From NCBI GenBank assembly GCA_032690845.1, contig CM064417.1, forward strand, positions 32,556,432-32,620,431: 64,000 nt of DNA. The letters are read 5' to 3'. This stretch comes from Eleusine coracana subsp. coracana (taxonomy: Eukaryota > Streptophyta > Magnoliopsida > Poales > Poaceae). A program made the translations under genes and the position numbers. The notes under the pieces are model-generated. The model ran no database searches. It saw only the letters and a program-made list of their open reading frames with translations, and had not been told where the DNA came from. Shown here piece by piece: positions 10,607 through 22,372 of this stretch (the first letter of the stretch is position 1; each line of letters opens with the position of its first letter).

Positions 10607-11028
10607 CTGCTCCAATAGATTCCTTCTCACTGTGGAAAAAGCAGAGAATTTCCATATGAAGGGAGACAGTACGAGATTGTGAGAAGAACGCAAGACAAAA
10701 TTTATCCCGCAACTTCTTCCAATCACCATGTACACTTATGAGTGTACCATCGCTTCGCCTTCCCCATAAGGGAGAACGAAAACAATTTCCACTTTAGAGT
10801 TTCATGTGCCATGCTGTCGATGAACAAACATGAACACAAATACTCGAATTCCCGCAAATGATGGTAAGGATTTTCAAAATCCAGACCAGAGAAGGATTGC
10901 TCTTGAACCATGGCTATAAAGCCAGGGTGGAGTTCATAGCCGGATGTGCGAATGGGGTGCACAGACGGCGATGGCTCAAAGAACTCACCCTTCATAGCAG
11001 AAAAGGACAGGATAGAAGATTGCTCCAT
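10607..11028 (-). pseudogene. Gag fragment of an Athila-like Ty3/gypsy element
   Basis: Gag forms the retrotransposon particle. The frame from the ATG at 11028 contains the retrotransposon gag signature 'ENPYHHLREFEYLC' and 'SLMGKAKRWYTH', then continues past 10723 with 'WKKLRDKFCLAFF' after a small disruption. It stops where the Tat-type LTR begins at 10606. The C-terminal half of gag and all of pol are missing. The fragment lies just downstream, on the minus strand, of a primer-binding site and an LTR, the normal order. Confidence 0.75.
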
Positions 11029-11112
11029 GGTGGAAAAAGAAAAGAAATAATAAGAAGGGAAAAAAGAAAAGATACAAGGATGAACAAGGTTCGAAGATGA
11101 TACAATAACTGT

Positions 11113-11135
11113 TCCCTGGCAACGGGCATCAAAAA
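11113..11135 (-). other. Primer-binding site (tRNA-Asp type, diverged)
   Basis: The minus strand reads TGATGCCCGTTGCCAGGGA right after the LTR end. This is close to TGGCGCCGTTGCCGGGGA, the complement of the plant tRNA-Asp 3' end. Confidence 0.65.
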
Positions 11136-12035
11136 TGCTTATTGGTATTTCTTATAATCACAGATTAATCCGCAAGCGCATGGATACCAATGTATCACTT
11201 CAACTAAGAGTATTTGAGGTTATCTAATCATAGGGAACGTGTGTGTACTAATCTTCTAAACTAGTTCGTCCAAAGACAACAAGAATATGGTAGGTAGAGG
11301 GTACAGAGGATTCCTAATGGTTAAGTATCCGAAATCAATATAGGTTCGGTCTCTAGTTCTTACTTCGGGCACCGACTTACCCCTGTATCCACAGGCGACT
11401 CCAGCCAACAGCTCTACGACATACCTGAATATGGAGGATAACTAAGGCCGGATAGGGCTGTCACCACCTACCGACTACCTCTACAAACCGTGGGGCGTGT
11501 GGAAAACAACGGTAACCTCTAGCTTAAACACCGTCTACGTTATCAATTATTGTCCTAGTCTCGGATCCACGCTTAGAGAAGGCTAAGATACTCTAACTAT
11601 ATAGAGCGATGATCCCATAAGCAATAAAGAAAGAACTTACTTAAATAGGAAACTTAAATACCAAAGAGGAAACATGAACACTTACATGAAAAAAAAAGCA
11701 TCCATCGAGGTACAAGCGTGGGAAACATCTCCGACAAGCCCGACGCTTCCCCGAACGCTCCCTCACTCTCTCCCAATTTTCTAAGCATTTTGGCAGTGCT
11801 TAAGGCTCTAGAGTAGAGCTTTAAACTCTCTTTTTGTGTGTGGAAAGTGAGAGGGAGAGGGGCTCTATTTATAGTGAGAGGTGACTTGGGGGAGTGGAGA
11901 AGCCTTTCTAAAAATAAGGAAATATTTCTTGGACTATTCTTCATCCTTAGGGCCAAGTAATGGACTTCTCCACTCAGCCAGGCAACCTGAATCGCCATTC
12001 TCTTCTCCTCCTACGCGTGCTAACGTCATGCTGAT
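11136..12035 (-). mobile_element. 5' LTR of the truncated Athila-like element
   Basis: The LTR ends next to the primer-binding site at 11135. It has a TATA box on the minus strand (CTATAAATAGAGCC, near 11866) and 'ggtaggtggtgacag' in its leader, shared with the LTR at 7982. The distal end near 12035 is approximate. Confidence 0.6.
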
Positions 12036-12502
12036 GTGTGAGACCCTGAAAATTGGTCATTTAAAATATACCTCATTATAGGATATATATACCCGGGATA
12101 TTTCATCACTCAGATATATTGCTGAGTGGGCCAGGGTCCAATGAAGGTAAAACCTATGAAGATAACTACTTGAATTATTACATGGAGTAGAATACAAGTC
12201 AATACTAGAGATAGAATCCTAGTCGGAAATCATGTTCTAACTGACTAGAAAACTTGTCATGTAACCCTGCCCCCCCAGATATATAAGACGGAGCAGGGAC
12301 TCTCTCGTAGATAACCTCCGCATACCCCATCACAATATACAACAACACAACACTGGACGTAGGGTTTTTATCTGTAAGGAGGCCCGAACCTGTAGAAATC
12401 TTACGTCTTGTGTATCCATCGACTCTCGGTCTCGCGCATGCCTAATCGATAAACAAGGATCATAGATAACCCTATGATCCACTGCTGATAATAGTATCGA
12501 TA
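12036..12502 (+). mobile_element. LTR of a Ty3/gypsy element, plus orientation
   Basis: It contains 'tgtaaccctgcccccccag' followed by the TATA box 'atatataag', then 'gacgtagggttttt' and 'ggcccgaacctgta', a leader layout typical of Tat-lineage LTRs in grasses. It ends just before a primer-binding site. The start is approximate. Confidence 0.55.
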
Positions 12503-12522
12503 GTTGACACGTCAGGTAGGGG
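12503..12522 (+). other. Primer-binding site, decayed
   Basis: 'TGACACGTCAGGTAGGGGCC' resembles the 'TGGCGCGCCAGGTAGGGG' site of Tat-lineage elements (tRNA-Arg type). Confidence 0.5.
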
Positions 12523-14950
12523 CCAACGTTGAGATCGGCTTGTTGAGTTCCATGGCCAAGCTTTTGGAAAAAGATGGATCCTCATCTACAGCGATCGAGC
12601 GGAGGCAGCAACTCCATCATATGAGCCACGGCAATGCCACACGCGCGGTGCCACGATGTGTTGTGCCGCTGCGATCGACGCACGATGAGTCGGCGAGTCA
12701 ATCGTTGAAATCAAGCAACAAAATTCTCGCCGAGTTCTAGGGGAATACATACGGCTGCTGAATTGGAAGTCTTAACCGGGTACGGAAGATTCTCTCCTTA
12801 TTTTTTCTGCATTACATTATTCCTTAGAGTATACTAATCAATTTGCTTAGCCGAGTATATGTCATAATACTTTAAATTTTGGACTCTTTTGTCTTGCATG
12901 GATGTGTGCGCATATTGCTCATGGCGTCACGAGGTGACCAGAGGCGGGAAGTTGCATCATTGCTGTGATATTGCAGAGCCGCATGATTATGTACAATTGC
13001 TGAAAGCATCATGCAAGGAATCAATAAGTTCACCTTGAAGCCAAACAAGGAGTCAACGTATTTGCGTCTCACCGAGTTGAGTTTGCACATGGAGCGATGG
13101 AATCGGGAAGTTTTTTCCTTTTCCTTTTTTGCACTTTCTGAGTTATTTTATTCCATATATGATTAGTGGGATACTAATTACGTGTTGCTTTGCATGAGCC
13201 GCACGACGTTTCTACTTGTGGCAACGAGCGAGATCGTTCTCACATCGACTCGACTCGACTCGGCCCTGTCATTTGTACATCATCGATCATAGCCACGGTG
13301 ATTATGGCGTGGTCATTTGAAGCTTCTCTATTGTAACCGAGCTCAAGGCGATGGCTTTGACAAGCTGAAGCTGGCGACTAATTCTTTGCTGGTGCCACAA
13401 GCCATTGGATCACTCGGCGAGGCAATTTGGCGACTCGTGGTTTGATGAGTCAGATAATGAATCACTCGGCAACTTGATTGCCGGCTTGACGATCTAATGC
13501 CTTGTCGAGGATTCCTTTACATATTGTCAGTCATTGCAGAGATAAGTTACTTTACTTATTATTATTTTTATTCATATTTGCTGGAATTGACGGTTGTAGG
13601 TTCTTAGTCTTACGGTGATGGGCTTTGAGTTTCTTTTACAGTTATTCTTGTTGCATCTACAAGTTGATCATCCACACTGTGGTTAGTTGTATGACGTTTA
13701 TCAGGTCAAATCATGTGCTTGTTATTGTGAAGAGGCTGATGATGAAGATGGTGAGCCAAGTTGTCACTAGGCCAATGGCTTGGCAATTTGACGATGCAAT
13801 GATTGATCTACATGGCCAGTGGCTCAATCAATTCGGTGACGCGATGAGTCGTTCAATTAGAAGATAACTAGCATCGACCTGGTTTCATGGTTCGGAGTCT
13901 GAGTCGTACATGCCTTGGAAATCAGGTGCATTCTTTCTTTAATCTTTCCATATTACTTTTAGATTATGTTAATTAATTTTGGTTAGCCGATTACTCATTA
14001 TGTGATCTTTTGCATGGACATGACTTGCATGAAATTCGGTCAACATCGGATGAGCACAGATCACAGGATACTTTGGTCCTGAAACAACCGATGCAACGCA
14101 GCACCTGTGGTCCTGTACGCGTCGGACAACAAGGGAAGATCCGGTCTTTTTTGTTCTATGTCGTATACTATTTACTAATCAATCCGATTAGTTCATGTGT
14201 TGAATACTCATTACGTGACATCTCTTTTGCATGTATGAGTTGAATTTTGACACACCATCGATTGGTTGCATGGTGCTCGGGTCGTGACCATGCATGACGT
14301 CTCGGCTACTCTGCATATAACCCCCAGCAGCTCGGTGCTTTCAGCAATTTGGCTACCTTAACAGTCAGCATCCTCATCCACGGATGCATGATTATACTAT
14401 GCCGATCACTCGGCTATTCAACAAACGACTCAGGCGTCACGGCGACTCGATAGATACTCGGCGTCTGGGCAACAAGGCAGCTTGGCAACTTGGCCGGCAC
14501 TACTACGACGCCAACTCGTGATTAAGTCTGAAGTGTTCACGTGTTTACCGCCTGGGAACTTTCTTTTCATCTGAACTTCTTCCGCACTATTTTATTGTCT
14601 ATGCTATGCTAATCATAATTGGGTTAGCTGATTTTTCATTATGCCACGTCTTTTTGTATGGATAAGAGTTGAGATTCGATCGGGATCAGCTACGATTGAC
14701 ACGGTGGCACGACGACCGGATGACACAGCGGCTTGACGATGCAGCGGACGACCAGCTGAGATTGGCAGGTCCACGTCGCCGTTGTCTTGAGTTGTGCTTG
14801 ATAAGGCCGACAAGCGTCAGATGGATCACAATCAGATTGCTCGGGGGCTCATTTTTGACTCATCGAATATTCAAGAGCTGTTATTCTTTTATGCCTTAGT
14901 ATTTATATGTCCACTTTAGGTGCTGATATGTATTTGCATGCACCTGCTTA
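12523..14950 (+). mobile_element. Non-coding internal region of a LARD-like retroelement
   Basis: No gag or pol is recognisable. A block consisting of 'gttagccga', a T-rich stretch, 'catta-gtgatcttttgcatg' and 'gagttga' recurs with divergence near 12840, 13160, 13985, 14195 and 14625, with 'cggcaacttgg/ctcggcga' words between. A gag-leader-like ORF at 12504-12740 is short and unsupported. The arrangement resembles non-autonomous large retroelements that borrow proteins from a Tat partner. Confidence 0.45.
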
Positions 14951-15099
14951 ATTGGTTTTCCCAGACTTGTATAGATTTTATGGATTATCTTTGGAATATA
15001 TTGAGATTTTTAGATTTTTGTTCTTTTCGAACTTTTGAGCTGTTATCTCCGGGCTCGTCTTTGCCATCGAGAGAAAGAAAAAATATTGGAAAATAACAA

Positions 15100-16250
15100 A
15101 CTGATTGACTTCTTTTCCGTCTTTGGATTTTATTTGAATCTTTTCTTTAAAATTCGTTTGTTTGGATTTACTTTAATTTGAGAGAAAAACCAGAAATTTA
15201 AAACCCAAAACCCTTTTTCTCTCTCTGGGCCATCTCCCCTCCTTTCCCTCTCGACCCAATTCCCCTTCTCCTGCTCGGACCGCCTCCCCCCACTTTCTCT
15301 CTCGATCCAATCTCTCTCCCTCTCTCTCTCTCTCGCTCGCGCGCCCGCTCGCCCACACAGCCCGCTTGGCCCACTCGGCCACATGGCCTAGTCCCACGCT
15401 CGCCCCCTCCTATCTCATTCTTCCTCCCGACGCCATCGCCACCCCGTTCCTCCCGACGTCATCGCCACCAGCTCCGTCGCACCAATGCAAAATGACGTCG
15501 CCACCTTAACCCCCTAGCCCGGCACATGCTCCAGCGACAAGTCGCCTCGCACTAAAACACGCCTCAATGCGCACAGCAACACTGCGCAGCTTTTCCCGTG
15601 ATGTGACCCAACGATGCAGCCGTCGCGATGCCGTTAATGCCGCTTGGAGCTCAGCCACGTCGCCTCGCCCCCACCGCGCTCAGACTCCTATCTCGTCGCC
15701 TTAACGCGCACCCGAACATCGCTGCGCCAGTAGCCAATGCGACCGCGTCCTGCTCGCCTTTGAAGGCCGTCATGGCCGAGCTGGCACTCCCACCGCTGTC
15801 ATGCGCGCACCCCCTCCCCTCCACCCATAAATAGGGCCGCCTATCGTCTCAATCACCTTATCGCCACTCGCATTCGTCTCAGGCAAGTGCCCAGCCCCTC
15901 CTTCCCTCTCTCTCTCGCCACCGTCCATCACTCAACCATAAATAGAGCTCGGCAATGACGCCACCGCCGTCTTCCCCTCCGGCTGCCACGCGCCTCCACA
16001 ATCCCGCTCGCCACCGTCCATCACTCAACCAACGATCAGGATTAGAACCTAGCATACCCCTTCATTTATTTAAATCCAAGCCACACATCTTCCGATCGAT
16101 GGCCCACAGCTCTTCCGCCCTGAACCCACCCCGTGCATCCGGTCCATCAGCCCATCACCAGCCCATAGACCTATTCTATAGGTTTTCCGTAGGAAAATAA
16201 TTACAAAAAATTCCAAAAATGCCAGAACCATGTAATTTTACATTTAGCCC
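15100..16250 (+). mobile_element. Tekay/Del-like LTR fragment, plus orientation
   Basis: A CT-rich tract (15215-15345, with long (CT)n at 15307-15335), 'gggcc' words and the TATA-like 'cataaatagggcc' near 15825 fit the LTR of a Tekay/Del-lineage element. The 3' part reads 'taggttttccgtaggaaaa' and 'tacaaaaaattccaaaaa'. Short GC-rich reading frames here are not convincing genes. Confidence 0.45.
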
Positions 16251-16255
16251 CCTAA

Positions 16256-17250
16256 TCTTTAGGACCGAGAGCGGGTCGACAACGTGGAGGTAGCGGTGGG
16301 AATCTTCGGTGCTCGATAGCGATGGGGCTCCGGCGGTTCCGGGTCGGGGTGTGAGCGAGGGGATGTGGTGGCGAGGCAGTGCGATGCCGGGGTCGATTAA
16401 TATGGGGGAAAGGGAGAGTGGAAACGAACGGGCGGCTTCGTTGGCCATCAATGGCCGGCCGTGGCCATTGATGCGCATTTGGGCGCATCAGTGCGTGATT
16501 ATGGCTAATAACGGATGCAGAGTGGGGAGGGGAGGCTGTTTGACGCCCTAGTGCGCTCGACTTGGTGAATCGACGCAGGGAGGTCGTGAAACGGTGGGGC
16601 GGCATTTATTTTCGGCAGCGCGAGTAAAATCGACGGGAGGTTGGGGATGACATGTGGGGTCAGGATGTCGGTGAGTGCGAGCGGGGCTGGGCTGCAAGCT
16701 GCGCGCGCTGGCGGGTGCGCGCTAGGCTGCTTCGCGCTCTTGGGTCACGCTCGGCTGGCTGGGTTGTGTTGCTGCACAGGCCATGCGTGGCTGCGTGCGC
16801 ACTTGTGGGCTGGGGCTGCGGGGCAGGCAGCTGGGCCATGGGAGGGAAAGGAGATACAGGCCAGGGGAAAGAAATGGCCCAAGACTGAAACAAAAGAGAA
16901 GAGGAGGGGAAGGGAAAGTGGGCCTAGGCAGGGGATTTGGCCCAGGAGCCAGGTAAGGTTTCTTTTCTCTTTTCTTTTTCAAATTTCTTTTCTGTTTTAA
17001 TTTCTTAGTTTTTGTTTTTAATTTTTAATAAAATCTAAAACGATCTCTAGTCAAAATTTAAAACAAATTTGCACCCAACTAAAAACACCTAATGCATTGC
17101 TACTTCAGCATGTATGCACAATACATAAAAAATGATAATTTAATTACTTAGATTAAGAAAATAACATTTGTAGCTTAAGAAAAAATATTAACACCCTAAT
17201 TAAAATAAGACTAAATTAATAATTTGCAAAATATGAAAAATAGGGTGTTA
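16256..17250 (-). mobile_element. 3' LTR of a Tekay/Del-like Ty3/gypsy element (truncated)
   Basis: On the minus strand it starts TGTAACACCCTATTTTTCAT at 17250, directly after the pol C terminus. It aligns over about 1 kb with 25650-26590, sharing for example 'gcgatgccggggtcgatt', 'cacgctcggctggctgg' and 'gaaatggcccaagac'. Confidence 0.75.
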
Positions 17251-17251
17251 C

Positions 17252-18441
17252 AAACCTACCACTCTTAGGAAAAATCTCGCCCTCAAGATTCGGGCTGATC
17301 AGAAAAGAAGTCTGGACAATCTGCCTTGAGTTGATCTTATTGCTCCCAAGTGGCTTCTTTTGTCGTATGATTGCTCCATTGCACTTTGCACATATGATAT
17401 TTCTTGTTCTGTGTGACTCTCTCTCATATTTCTAGAATGATAGGATATTCTTGATATGTAAGATCTTCACTGATGTCCAACTGTTCTAGCGGCATTTTCT
17501 CATCTAGAACTTGTAAGCATTTCCGCAACTATGAGACATGGAAGACATCGTGCACATTTAATAGCTGTGGTGGTAGTTCCAAGTGATAGGCAACTTCACC
17601 CCCTCGCTCTATGATGTTGAATGGACCAATGTACCTTGGTGCAAGTTTTCCTCTAAAATCGACGAAGTCCTCTTATGGGAGATACTTTGAGATAGATATA
17701 ATCACCAACTTCAAAGCTCAAGTCTCTTCTTCTATGATTGGCATAGCTCTTCTGTCTTGACTGTGCAAGCTTCAAATTTTCTCTGACAATATGAACTTGC
17801 CTTTCAGCATCTCGGAGAATCTCTGGTCCAAATACTTGATTTTCACCAGTCTCATTCCAGAATGAAGGAGTCCTACACTTCTGTCCATATATAAACTCAA
17901 ATGGAGACATCTTTAAACTTTCCTAATAGTTGTTGTTGTAGGAGAACTCTGCATATGGCAGACATTTTTCCCAACTCTTGCTATCTTTTAGTGCACAATC
18001 TCTCAACATATCCTTAAGAATTTGGTTCACTCTTTCTGTCTCTCCATCTGTCTAGGGATGATAGGCTGAACTAAAATTCAGCCTTGTATCCATGCACTCA
18101 TGTAAATTTTTCCCAAAACTTTGAGGTGAATTGAGTTCCTCTATCAGATACTATCTTCTTAGGTATTCTATGCAAGCATACTATCCTGGAAATATACAAC
18201 TCTGCAAGCTTGGGTCCGCTGTATGTGGTCTTGACAGGAAAGAAATGAGCAACCTTGGTCAAGCAAACCACAGTAACCCATATAGAATCATAACCAGCTT
18301 GTGTCCTGGGTAATCCCATAATGAAATCCATGCAAATTTCTTCTTATTTTCATTCTGGTATCTTTAATGGTTGCAAGAGTCTTGCAGGTCTTTGACGTTC
18401 TGCTTTGCCTCACTGACAAGTGTCGCAGAGTGCAACATGTT
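17252..18441 (-). pseudogene. Integrase C-terminal part of a Tekay/Del-like pol
   Basis: Integrase inserts the element's cDNA; in this lineage a chromodomain follows. Readable pieces in order on the minus strand are a core segment at 18331-18098 ('MDFIMGLPRTQAGYDSIWV', 'IVSDRGTQFTSKFW' with the catalytic Asp), the 'MSPFEFIYGQKCRTP' block and 'FEVGDYIYLKVSP' at 17910-17653, then chromodomain-like 'LNVHDVFHVSQLRKC' ending in 'GEIFPKSGRFV' at the LTR. Stops and shifts break it into at least three pieces. Everything upstream of integrase is cut off at 18441 by the next element. Confidence 0.8.
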
Positions 18442-19190
18442 TGAAGGACCAAGAAGGCGACTAGAGGGGGAGTCAATGGGAGCCTATTAAAATTCTTCTC
18501 AAGAACTTAGCCTATATCCCAATTACAACCCGAACCAACCTCTAAAAGAATCACCAAGGCCACACACACCAACTTGTTATGTGCTAACCCTAGGATGACT
18601 CACACCAGCGGAAAACTAGACAGAAGCAAAGAAAAACAACCAAAACTTGAAACTAGGAAAAAAACACAGATCAGGTAGCTCAGACTGACCATCGGCAGTG
18701 CCGGTCAGGGGCATTGACAGTGCCGATTAAGGATTTCTCTCCCACACCGGTAGCACTGGTTCAGGAATCGGCAATGCCGATTGACATCATAAAGAAGATA
18801 AAATTCTCAGTAAGGACATCGGCAGTGCCGATCCAAATTTTTCTTCCATCATCGGCAGTGCCGATGGAAAGATTGGATGTGCCGATCGACCCTCGACAGA
18901 ACAGAAAAACTATCATGATTTTGCCCAAATCTCACCCAAAACCTATCCAAATGATCTCCAAATCGTGCGATTTTTTGACCAGCCAATCCTCAACAGATCA
19001 CGATCCTAATCCAAGAAGATGCACTCAATTGGCTCAAGGAATCGTCATGAATTTCAGATCTTGTGTCAAGAACACCAAAAAGGGGAAACAAAAGAAATTC
19101 TTCAAATTGATGATGCTAGAGCTCTTGATTCGGTCAGGGACCCATGATGTGAACAAGGGTTCCCGATCTTCCGAAAGGTTCTTGGTAAGT
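18442..19190 (-). mobile_element. SIRE/Maximus-like LTR, 3' part, carrying palindromes
   Basis: The plus-strand start 'tgaaggaccaagaaggcgac' and 'tagagggggagtcaatggga' is the reverse of the usual SIRE LTR end (CCCCCTCTAGNCGNC). It abruptly interrupts the Tekay pol. Positions 18690-18890 carry a cluster of ATCGGC-AGT-GCCGAT palindromes. The other boundary near 19190 is not clear. Confidence 0.5.
18691..18890. repeat. Cluster of ATCGGCAGTGCCGAT-type palindromes
   Basis: Perfect copies of ATCGGC-AGT-GCCGAT lie at about 18818-18832 and 18851-18865. Variants begin at 18691 (atcggcagtgccggt), 18766 (aatcggcaatgccgatt) and 18881 (gccgatcgac). Half-site starts at 18860 and 18881 are 21 bp apart, and those at 18700 and 18722 are 22 bp apart. 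Confidence 0.85.
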
Positions 19191-19749
19191 TGATTTGGTC
19201 GGAGGCGACATACAAATCGATCCGGCTTCAGAACAGCACGGTCTAAACCCCGTAATCGCAGCACGACGTCTCCTCTGGTTATCAAACGTCCAAAAGATGA
19301 TTGACCTCACCGAGAAGGCTAATCCCTGCCTGCGAATCAAGAAGACATGCAAGAACAATGAAGAATGCAACACAATTGCAGATGTATGATTAAACTCTCG
19401 AAGTTGGGGTCTCACAAACCGATGAACGGCAAAACTGTTTATGAACATATTTGATCTAAGCAAAACCCGAACCCTAATGGTGCGGCGGCGGCTGTATATA
19501 AAGACCCTAGGGTCGTGCAAGACCCTCTGGATGCACCCCTAATTGGGCTCAACTAGATGCAAAGCCCAAAGGCCAAAAATAGGCGACACAACACCGACAC
19601 AGATTCTGGACTCTCTCTTGTTTTGATGATTCCTGATGACTCCTAATGAATTTTGACATGAGGCTAGCGGCATTGGAAAGGTCTTCTCCTTATCTTTCTG
19701 TGCATATGTAGAACGTCCAAATCCGAGTCCGCATGCGTCCTGGGCGACT
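19191..19749 (-). mobile_element. LTR of a Reina/RIRE-like Ty3/gypsy element
   Basis: It follows the pol C terminus at 19753. On the minus strand it contains the TATA box CTTTATATACAGCC near 19500 and 'TTAGGGTTCGGGTTTTGCTT'. The downstream end is merged with the SIRE-like piece. Confidence 0.5.
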
Positions 19750-19752
19750 GTT

Positions 19753-20094
19753 TTAATACAGACTGGTCCTGGGCCCCGAAACAGACTCGAAGTCGGTTTT
19801 GATTGGGCCTCCACTTTGGCTTCCAAGCCCTTGCTGGTCCTCCACGTTCCCAACTCCTTCTCCCATCATCTCTTGGTCCTCTCCATGGTTTCTAATCATA
19901 AAGTAATCATTAGGTAGCAAACCATTCTCAAAAGTAACATATAGCGAAGAACGTAGGAACGAGCTCACCTCTAAATTTAGTCGTCGTGCACGAGCTCTAG
20001 TCATTGGACCTTGCAAGTCCAGATTTGGAGGAGTGTTGTGTTTATCCATAGGAGTGATGTCCTCATCAAACCACATAGGATTGTTCTAGCTCAT
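19753..20094 (-). pseudogene. C-terminal tail of a Ty3/gypsy polyprotein
   Basis: The minus-strand frame contains 'LQGPMTRARARRLNLEV', the well-known tail of Reina/RIRE-type gypsy polyproteins, and ends shortly before the LTR. The frame is open up to 20094, where a copia LTR begins. The copia element therefore inserted into, or recombined with, this gypsy gene. Confidence 0.75.
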
Positions 20095-20944
20095 TGTAGC
20101 ACTAAGATCCCTATGAAATCCACCCCAAAAACTCACTCAAAAATGAGATAAAAAATTCCCACGAAAATAGCTCTGAAAATAGAGAAAAAGTCAGGATTTA
20201 GGGAGAAGAAAAAATCTTGAGCACGAATTTGAATCTCATATCATTGATCCATCAAGTCAAGATACATGGATACATGGCTAGAAAGCCACCCTCTTCCTCC
20301 TACTATTTGGAAGAGCAAGAGATATCTCTCACACACCCACTACTCTCCTCTAATACATCAAGACCTCTCCTAGCACTTTGAATGAAGACCTAAGGCAAGG
20401 CTAAGGGAAAGAGAGGCACCTCTTCCACCAGTCCTACCTCTCCATCTATAGGCCCTAGGGTTGTCCTAAAGACCATCCAACTCCTCTCCTATAATACACT
20501 GCCATCTACCATCAGGGGCACAACCGTCCATCTTTTTCCTCATCACCCGAAAGCTCTCGAGCCCTTCATGACTTTGCTTCACCTCGACGCAAGCTCCGTG
20601 ATGGTGCCACGTACACCACCAACCACTGCCACCGGTTTTGAGGTCCAAACCGGGAAACCGCCTCCTGATCGTCCGGCCCCAAGTCCCCAAGTTGTGCCCA
20701 ATCCTCTCGTCATTGACCACCAAGTTGACTCCAGTGACCTACACATCATGAGACAAGCAAACACATTTTCTTTGTTCTGCAAAATCTCCAACATCCTCAT
20801 CAACTCCAGGTTAGTCATAACCATAACAATGCACACACTCATGCAATCCCCAGATTCCTGTAGTTCAACTCAAACACCGAATCAACAAAAGTCAATTACT
20901 CAACACATATTTCAAACCATGGAACATAACCACATGGTTTCTCA
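20095..20944 (-). mobile_element. 3' LTR of a SIRE-like copia element
   Basis: The minus strand starts TGAGAAACCATGTGGTTATG right after a polypurine tract (ACGGGGAGAT, 20954-20945) and ends TTAGTGCTACA, about 850 bp. The flank CTCAT (20090-20094) would be one half of a target duplication; the other half is not in the window. Confidence 0.65.
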
Positions 20945-22372
20945 ATCTCCCCGTTGATGAGTACATTGACAACATCAAATGCACAAGATTTGAGATTTGA
21001 AATACGAAACCAAATAAGCACATCCAAATGGTCAAACCCTAAAGAAAAGGTGAAAAGTAGCCATCTAGCATAAGAGGGATAACAAAACCAAGAGTTGACA
21101 AAGAAAGCCACTCGAGAACGCAAAGATTGTGAAAAACGCATGAAAAACACTCAAGGACATGATATGCTCCCACTCAACTTGTGGTAGGTCTCATGTAATG
21201 CAAAATAGATCATTTTAAGTTTCTTAGCATTATTTGTGCATGACCCAATATTTTCTCCCTCTTTGGCAATGAACTCATCAAAGAAGCAAAAGAACCAGCA
21301 TGCAATGTATGAAAATGCAAACCTAAGGAGCATCAACAAATATGCCAACAAGCATTCAACTTGCTAATCATAAACTTAGAGCTATGAAGTGTAAATGCAA
21401 TAGTTCACAATCATACAAAGATCAAAAATAGATAGCAAGGCATAAACACCAAGAGTTATACAAGCTAAGCAAAAAGATTGACTAGCTTAGATAGAATCAT
21501 ATTTGCTCATCATGAGAAAAGCTGCCACCATATGTATAAGTACTCCCATCCAATGCAAAACAAGCATCAATTGAATCAAAAGACACTAGTCAATCTCAAT
21601 CTCAACCAGGGCAACAAGCATTCGCAGAAAATAAGCCCTATAAACGCTCGCTCACATATAGAACAAAGACTAAAAAAGGAAGGAGAAAGACATTATTATT
21701 AGTTATCCTCATGTAACTTCTAATCCGTGCGGAGGGTCGCACGACTAGGTACGACAAACACCCGAGGCTTCAAAGCACAATTTTTGGATTTAGCATTTTT
21801 TTATGTAACTTCTAATCCATGCGGAGGGTCGCACGACTTGGTATGGCAAACACCCCGAGGCTTCGAAGCATAATTTTTCATTTGATCAAATTGAAAAGAA
21901 AAGCAGAAGTTTGAGCATGCCTTTGCGGCAAAAGGAACAAATGTTCCCACAATGTTCCATCATGAGCTAAATTTGCAAAGCCAAAATTCACGAACACAAG
22001 GTGCCAAAGCTAAGATATCCTCTAGACTAGCCTCACTGCATGTTTTGACAAGGATAAAAGTAATTATTCACATGGTGAGCAAGTTTTAGCAAGATTATTT
22101 CATAAGATTCACAGAAAGCCAAGTTTACCTTTAAGATTAGCAAGTTGCTCAAAAGAATCTATATCAAGCCATCTAAATAATCTAAGCATGAGAGATTGCA
22201 TATCACATCCACACAACATAGCACAGGCTCAAACATAGCAGTGAAAAATACAAGAAGGCATAAAAGACGAAGCTCAACTACAGATGCATATATTACATAT
22301 GAGATGCAATACGAGATGGTAAGATACATATATACAAAAGCACCAACTCCAAGATCAAAGAGCAACTCCCCC
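20945..22372 (-). other. 3' non-coding region of the SIRE-like element, with polypurine tracts
   Basis: No gene is seen. On the minus strand it contains TTTGAGGGGGAGTTG after the RNase H stop, CAAAGAGGGAGAAAATATTG in the middle and the ACGGGGAGAT tract at the LTR. A long 3' region with repeated purine tracts is normal for SIRE elements. Two near-identical blocks at 21720 and 21800 share 'tgcggagggtcgcacgact' and 'cgaggctt'. Confidence 0.6.

Noticed and set aside
16641..17000. Overlapping GC-rich reading frames on both strands
   Set aside because: They fall inside an LTR that is repeated at 25.6-26.3 kb with different frames, so they are not genes.
18691..18890. Palindrome cluster as a CRISPR-like array
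   Set aside because: Units are 10-15 bp, with no constant repeat of 25-40 bp or unique spacers, and this is a plant LTR.
18714..19193. Plus-strand frame of 159 codons
   Set aside because: It runs through LTR palindromes and non-coding sequence and has no domain.
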